A stretch of 64,000 nucleotides of DNA from the NCBI GenBank assembly GCA_965223125.1, contig OZ244984.1, positions 1,178,001-1,242,000 on the forward strand. Reading direction: 5' to 3'. The notes below the pieces were generated by a model, which saw only the letters and a list, made by a program, of their open reading frames with translations, did no database searches and was not told the origin of the DNA. The DNA is from Pacificispira sp965223125. GTDB taxonomy: Bacteria > Pseudomonadota > Alphaproteobacteria > UBA8366 > Aestuariispiraceae. A program made the translations under genes and the position numbers. Below, one piece after another: positions 60,383 to 64,000 of the stretch (positions within the stretch are counted from its first letter, which is position 1; every line of letters begins with the position of its first letter).

Positions 60383-62142
60383 CCATCCTGACCGCCCTTG
60401 CCCATGCTTATGGCCGCATGGCAGAGCGGGGCACGGTCCCGCCCTATGGCTATTCGGTCGAGAATATCGGCTTCGTCATTTCCCTGAACCCGGACGGCAT
60501 CCCGGCTGACAAGCCCCATGACATTCGGTCAATGGAGGGAAAAAAGCGAAAACCCAGCCGTATGCCGGTTCCAATGGGGGCAAAAAGGACGGCGGGGGTT
60601 TTTTCGTTCTTTCTTTGGGACAAGACCGCCTATGTGCTGGGCGTGACCGCCGGAGAGGGCAAGAGGCTGGACGCGGAGCACGAGGCTTTCAAGGCTCTGC
60701 ATCGTGACATCCTGGCCGGGACGGAGGATGAGGGCCTGCTGGCCCTGCTGCGATTCCTCGACTACTGGACCCCGGACCGGTTCACCGAACTGGGCTGGCC
60801 GGAGGAGATGCTGGACCAGAATATCGTCTTCGCCTTTGAATCGGACCGTGTTGGCAATCGATATCTGCATGACCGGTCGGAAGCCCACCGGCTCTGGGCC
60901 AAACAAACGGGGGCATCCGAGGCGGCGGGCATCTGTCTGGTCACCGGGGAGTCCTGTCCCGTGGCGCGGCTGCATCCATCGATCAAGGGGGTCTGGGGTG
61001 CGCAAAGTTCCGGGGCGTCGCTGGTTTCCTTCAATCTCGAATCCTTCGAATCCTACGGCCACAAGCAGGGCGACAATGCGCCGGTCGGGGAAGGCGCGGC
61101 CTTCGCCTATGGCACCGCCCTGAACAAGTTTCTGGAACCCGGTTCCGGCCATCGCATTCAGATCGGCGACGCCTCCACCGTCTTCTGGGCCGACGGGTCC
61201 GACGCAGAGGCCGTCGAGATGGCGGAACTCGCGTTTGCCTGCATGGCAGCCAAGGTCGACGACGAAGCGCAACTGAAAAAGATCGCCCCGATCCTGCAAC
61301 GCCTGCGCAGCGGACGCGGCATCGACGATTTCGACCCCGGTCTGGGCCGTGTCCGCTTCTATGTCCTGGGCCTTGCCCCGAATGCGGCGCGATTGTCGGT
61401 GCGGTTCTGGGTGGAGAACGATTTCGGCATCATCGCCGCCAACTATGCCCGCTTCATGCGCGATATCGCCATAGAACCTGGCCCGCGCAATCCCGAGATC
61501 GGCCTCTGGGGCTATCTGATCGAAACCGCCGTCCAGCACAAATCCGAAAATATCCCCCCCAATCTGGCCGGAACCTGGATGCGTGCCATCCTGACCGGCA
61601 CGGATTTTCCACTGACCCTGATGAGCAGTGTCCTGATGCGAATTCGCGCCGACGGCCTGATCAATGCAGAACGGGTGGGAATGCTGAAATCCGTCTTGAT
61701 CCGAACTTTGAAGAAGGAGGATGCACCAGTGGCCCTCAACCCGGACAACAACGATACGGGCTATCTGCTCGGTCGCCTCTTCGCCGTTTACGAACGCGCT
61801 CAGACTGAGGCGCTCGGCACTATCAACGCGACGATCAAGGACAAGTTCTACGGCGCGGCCTCGTCGCAACCAGCCAAAGTCTTTCCGGTGATAGACAAGG
61901 GCGCGCAATCGCATCTGTCGAAGCTGGGCAAGACATCGCCGGGCTATCGCGTCGTTCTGGAACGGCTGCTGGGGGAGGTCATGGACAAGATGAACCCCGA
62001 TGCCGATCCGTTCCCGCGCTCCCTTCCAGCCCAGGAGCAGGCGCTGTTCGCGCTAGGCTATTATCACCAGCGCCAGGCCTTTTTCATCAAGCAGAACAAG
62101 CCCGAATCCGATCCAGCCCAGACTGAGGAGACCGCCCAATGA
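60379..62142 (+). CDS. cas8c: Cas8c large subunit, type I-C
   Basis: The 587-residue protein is Cas8c (Csd1), which recognises the PAM and starts DNA unwinding in the type I-C Cascade. The length and pattern fit: an N-terminal MTILTALAHAYGRMAERGTVPPYGYS followed by SFNLESFESYGHKQGDNAPVG and FYVLGLAPNAARLSVRFW. The C-terminal helical part encodes Cas11c as a second product from an internal start at 61729. It overlaps cas7 by 4 bp. Confidence 0.94.
   Translation: MTILTALAHAYGRMAERGTVPPYGYSVENIGFVISLNPDGIPADKPHDIRSMEGKKRKPSRMPVPMGAKRTAGVFSFFLWDKTAYVLGVTAGEGKRLDAEHEAFKALHRDILAGTEDEGLLALLRFLDYWTPDRFTELGWPEEMLDQNIVFAFESDRVGNRYLHDRSEAHRLWAKQTGASEAAGICLVTGESCPVARLHPSIKGVWGAQSSGASLVSFNLESFESYGHKQGDNAPVGEGAAFAYGTALNKFLEPGSGHRIQIGDASTVFWADGSDAEAVEMAELAFACMAAKVDDEAQLKKIAPILQRLRSGRGIDDFDPGLGRVRFYVLGLAPNAARLSVRFWVENDFGIIAANYARFMRDIAIEPGPRNPEIGLWGYLIETAVQHKSENIPPNLAGTWMRAILTGTDFPLTLMSSVLMRIRADGLINAERVGMLKSVLIRTLKKEDAPVALNPDNNDTGYLLGRLFAVYERAQTEALGTINATIKDKFYGAASSQPAKVFPVIDKGAQSHLSKLGKTSPGYRVVLERLLGEVMDKMNPDADPFPRSLPAQEQALFALGYYHQRQAFFIKQNKPESDPAQTEETAQ
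61729..62142 (+). CDS. cas11c: Cas11c small subunit from an internal start inside cas8c
   Basis: Within cas8c and in the same frame, AAGGAGG (61714-61720) sits 8 bp before a GTG at 61729, giving a 137-residue protein starting VALNPDNNDTGYLLGRLFAV. It corresponds to Cas8c residues 451-587, exactly the helical region known in other type I-C systems to be made separately and packed along the backbone. Production here is inferred from the site strength. Confidence 0.7.
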   Translation: MALNPDNNDTGYLLGRLFAVYERAQTEALGTINATIKDKFYGAASSQPAKVFPVIDKGAQSHLSKLGKTSPGYRVVLERLLGEVMDKMNPDADPFPRSLPAQEQALFALGYYHQRQAFFIKQNKPESDPAQTEETAQ

Positions 62143-63095
62143 CCGCCATCGCCAACCGCTACGATTTCGTCCTGCTGTTCGATGTGACGAACGGCAATCC
62201 GAATGGCGATCCCGATGCCGGGAATATGCCCAGGCTGGACCCGGAGACCAATCACGGTCTGATCAGCGATGTCAGCCTGAAACGCAAGATTCGCAATTAC
62301 GTCGAAATGGCAAAAGACGGAGAACCGGGCCACAGGATTTATGTCCGTGAGGGATCGATCCTGAACGAGGCGCATCGTGAGGCCTTCGCCGCGATCCGTC
62401 CGGGCGACGCCGACGTCGCCAAGGCGACAAAGCTCAGTCCGCAGAGCGACCCGGAAGCGGAGCAACTGACCAAGTGGATGTGCGCCAATTTCTTCGACAT
62501 CCGTACCTTTGGCGCGGTAATGAGCACCGGGATCAACTGCGGTCAGCTGCGCGGTCCGGTGCAACTGGCCTTCGCCGGATCGGTGGAACCGATCCTGCCG
62601 CTGGAAATCTCCATCACCCGCATGGCCGCGACAACGGAAAAGGAAAAGAAGGCGAAGGCCGAAGGCTCCGATGCCTCCGACGACGCGCGCACTGACAACC
62701 GCACCATGGGACGCAAGCATATCGTCCCCTATGGCCTGTACCGCGCTCACGGCTTTATTTCCGCCAATCTGGCCAGAAAAACCGGTTTTTCCGACGCCGA
62801 TCTGACGACCTTGTTCGAGGCGCTGGGAACCATGTTTGAACACGACCGATCCGCCGCACGGGGCGAGATGACAACCCGCCGCCTGATCGTTTTCAAGCAT
62901 GAAAACGCGCTGGGCAATGCCAAGGCGCAGGATTTGTTCGAACGGGTCAAGGTCAGCCGCATGATAGATGGCGAACCCCATGCCATCGACCGACGGCTGG
63001 ATAATTTCCCACCTGCACGCCATTTTTCAGATTATGCGGTGGAAATCGACCGCAATAGCCTGCCGGAGGGGGTCGATATCTTGGAACCGGCCTGA
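62139..63095 (+). CDS. cas7c: Cas7c backbone subunit, type I-C
   Basis: The 318-residue RAMP protein (Csd2) forms the Cascade backbone that holds the crRNA. It starts MTAIANRYDFVLLFDVTNGNPNGDPDAGNMPRLDPETNHG, the family hallmark, and continues FFDIRTFGAVMSTGIN and TMGRKHIVPYGLYRAHGF. It overlaps cas8c by 4 bp. Confidence 0.96.
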   Translation: MTAIANRYDFVLLFDVTNGNPNGDPDAGNMPRLDPETNHGLISDVSLKRKIRNYVEMAKDGEPGHRIYVREGSILNEAHREAFAAIRPGDADVAKATKLSPQSDPEAEQLTKWMCANFFDIRTFGAVMSTGINCGQLRGPVQLAFAGSVEPILPLEISITRMAATTEKEKKAKAEGSDASDDARTDNRTMGRKHIVPYGLYRAHGFISANLARKTGFSDADLTTLFEALGTMFEHDRSAARGEMTTRRLIVFKHENALGNAKAQDLFERVKVSRMIDGEPHAIDRRLDNFPPARHFSDYAVEIDRNSLPEGVDILEPA

Positions 63096-63146
63096 TCGGA
63101 GCGTTGATTCCAGAGCTGGACAGGATTGGAGCAGGATGCGGTCAAA

Positions 63147-63839
63147 ATGGCGGAGAGCAACAAATGCCGTGATGCCGGGGAAATGCCGATCCCGATTTCT
63201 GCCCTGCAGCATGCCGTTTATTGCCTGCGTCAGGCGGCACTGATTCATCTGGAGCGGGTCTGGGCGGAAAATCGCCGGACGGCGGAAGGCCGTGTGATGC
63301 ACGATGCCGCCGATACGCCATCCGAACGACTGCGTGCCGGAGTCCAGGTCGTTACCGCTCTACCGCTGGGCAGCGCGGAACTCGGTCTGGCCGGAACGGC
63401 GGACAGGGTCGAATTTCACCCTGCGGCGGATGGCGGCGAGACGCCCTATCCGGTCGAATACAAGCGCGGTAAGCCAAAGCCGCATCGTGCCGATGAGGTC
63501 CAACTCTGTGCCCAGGCGCTCTGTCTGGAGGAAATGACCGGACGACGGGTCCCTGAGGGTGCCCTGTTCTATGGCGAGACCAGACGCCGCCTTGTCGTTC
63601 CGATTGACGACGGATTGCGAACCCTGACCCGCGCGACGATTGCCGATCTTGCGACCATCTTCGAAAGCCGTCGGACACCGCCCGCCGTCTACAAGGCCGC
63701 GCGCTGTCGGGGTTGTTCGCTGATCGATCTCTGTCGCCCAAAACTCTCGCGCCGATCCGCCCGGACGTGGCGCGCGGCGCGCCTATCGGAGATTCTGGCT
63801 GAGGATATGCCCGACATGTCAGCGGAGCCAGACCTGTGA
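63147..63839 (+). CDS. cas4: Cas4 exonuclease
   Basis: Cas4 trims prespacers and helps PAM selection during adaptation. The 230-residue protein has a 4Fe-4S set: Cys in HAVYCLRQ near the start and three in CRGCSLIDLC near residue 197, plus the RecB-like core (LAGTADRVEF, YPVEYKRGK). The ATG at 63147 has AGGATG upstream; a TTG at 63126 or ATG at 63183 are alternatives. Its stop overlaps the cas1 GTG. Confidence 0.94.
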   Translation: MAESNKCRDAGEMPIPISALQHAVYCLRQAALIHLERVWAENRRTAEGRVMHDAADTPSERLRAGVQVVTALPLGSAELGLAGTADRVEFHPAADGGETPYPVEYKRGKPKPHRADEVQLCAQALCLEEMTGRRVPEGALFYGETRRRLVVPIDDGLRTLTRATIADLATIFESRRTPPAVYKAARCRGCSLIDLCRPKLSRRSARTWRAARLSEILAEDMPDMSAEPDL

Positions 63840-64000
63840 AAAAGCTCCTCAATACACTTTATGTCACGACTGAGGGGATGGCGTTGTCCAAGGATGGGGA
63901 GAACATCGTCGCCCGGCTGGACGGGGCGGAACAGGGGCGCGCCCCGTTCCATATGCTGGGTTCTGTCGTGGCATTCGGGGCGATTGCGATCACCCCGGCA
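63836..64000 (+). CDS. cas1: Cas1 integrase, type I-C (5' part, window ends inside)
   Basis: A GTG at 63836, overlapping the cas4 stop (GTGA), opens a frame KKLLNTLYVTTEGMALSKDGE followed by PFHMLGSVVAFGAIAITPA, the beta-sandwich N-terminus of Cas1. Cas1 with Cas2 inserts new spacers. Only 55 codons are inside; the rest of cas1, cas2 and the array should lie beyond the window. Confidence 0.93.
   Translation, partial: MKKLLNTLYVTTEGMALSKDGENIVARLDGAEQGRAPFHMLGSVVAFGAIAITPA

Noticed and set aside
60529..61914. 461-codon minus-strand open frame
   Set aside because: It is antisense to cas8c and has no domain pattern.
1..64000. tRNA or rRNA genes
   Set aside because: I scanned for T-loop like GGTTCGAATCC and acceptor pairs and found no convincing cloverleaf; a dedicated tRNA search could still reveal a diverged one.

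Overview
The window is a roughly 60% GC chromosomal segment from an alphaproteobacterium, most likely of Rhodospirillales type. Supporting clues are the divergent pair hrcA-grpE / rph-rdgB-hemW, the rsmE-gshA pair divergent from ubiA, a four-cysteine FNR-type regulator, a fdxA and carD neighbourhood, a TIGR02444 family protein, betaine-homocysteine methyltransferase, and an intact TRAP transporter operon. I cannot name a genus from the sequence alone.

Layout. Positions 1-31,000 are ordinary core and metabolic genes. They include a lipoprotein M48 protease (cut by the window edge), heat-shock control (hrcA, grpE), RNA and nucleotide housekeeping (rph, rdgB), hemW, a diguanylate cyclase, an mlaA-mlaC outer-membrane lipid pair, a class II histone-deacetylase-like hydrolase, gshA, rsmE, ubiA, a small methyltransferase, two divergent transglutaminase-like proteases, methionine/sulfur genes (bmt-like, metY-like), htpG, and a FNR-family regulator with two FNR boxes. 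The FNR gene runs straight into an M81 peptidase, a P1 peptidase and a peptide-type ABC transporter with no ATPase gene. A 175-bp palindrome (31113-31287) is bounded exactly by the stop codons of two convergent genes. Positions 31,285-38,000 hold gpt, a parDE toxin-antitoxin pair, a DctPQM TRAP operon with a PEP-mutase-family enzyme, a SAM-hydroxide adenosyltransferase and an FMN reductase. Positions 38,100-50,550 hold a cobalamin riboswitch driving cbtB-cbtA, a secreted cysteine-rich protein, a membrane-anchored pentapeptide-repeat protein with 18 near-identical 30-bp repeats, benE, a DUF938 methyltransferase, fdxA, carD, an SDR, an acyl-CoA ligase, a PleD-like protein whose signalling residues are all degenerate, and a FrnE-like DsbA protein.

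From about 50,700 the sequence becomes accessory. There is an in-frame chimera of an IS5-type transposase N-terminus and an IS1595-type catalytic domain (both ends broken), then a decayed IS256-family element, then a visibly more AT-rich module. That module contains a PD-(D/E)XK-like protein, a strong 15-bp hairpin, a small basic protein, a rolling-circle-type HUH Rep protein, an endonuclease/exonuclease/phosphatase-fold protein, and a serine recombinase with a candidate res site. It is the best candidate here for an undescribed mobile system. It abuts a type I-C CRISPR-Cas operon (cas3-cas5c-cas8c-cas7-cas4-cas1, running off the window end). Inside cas8c a textbook Shine-Dalgarno sequence and GTG predict the separately translated small subunit Cas11c. 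No CRISPR array lies inside the window.
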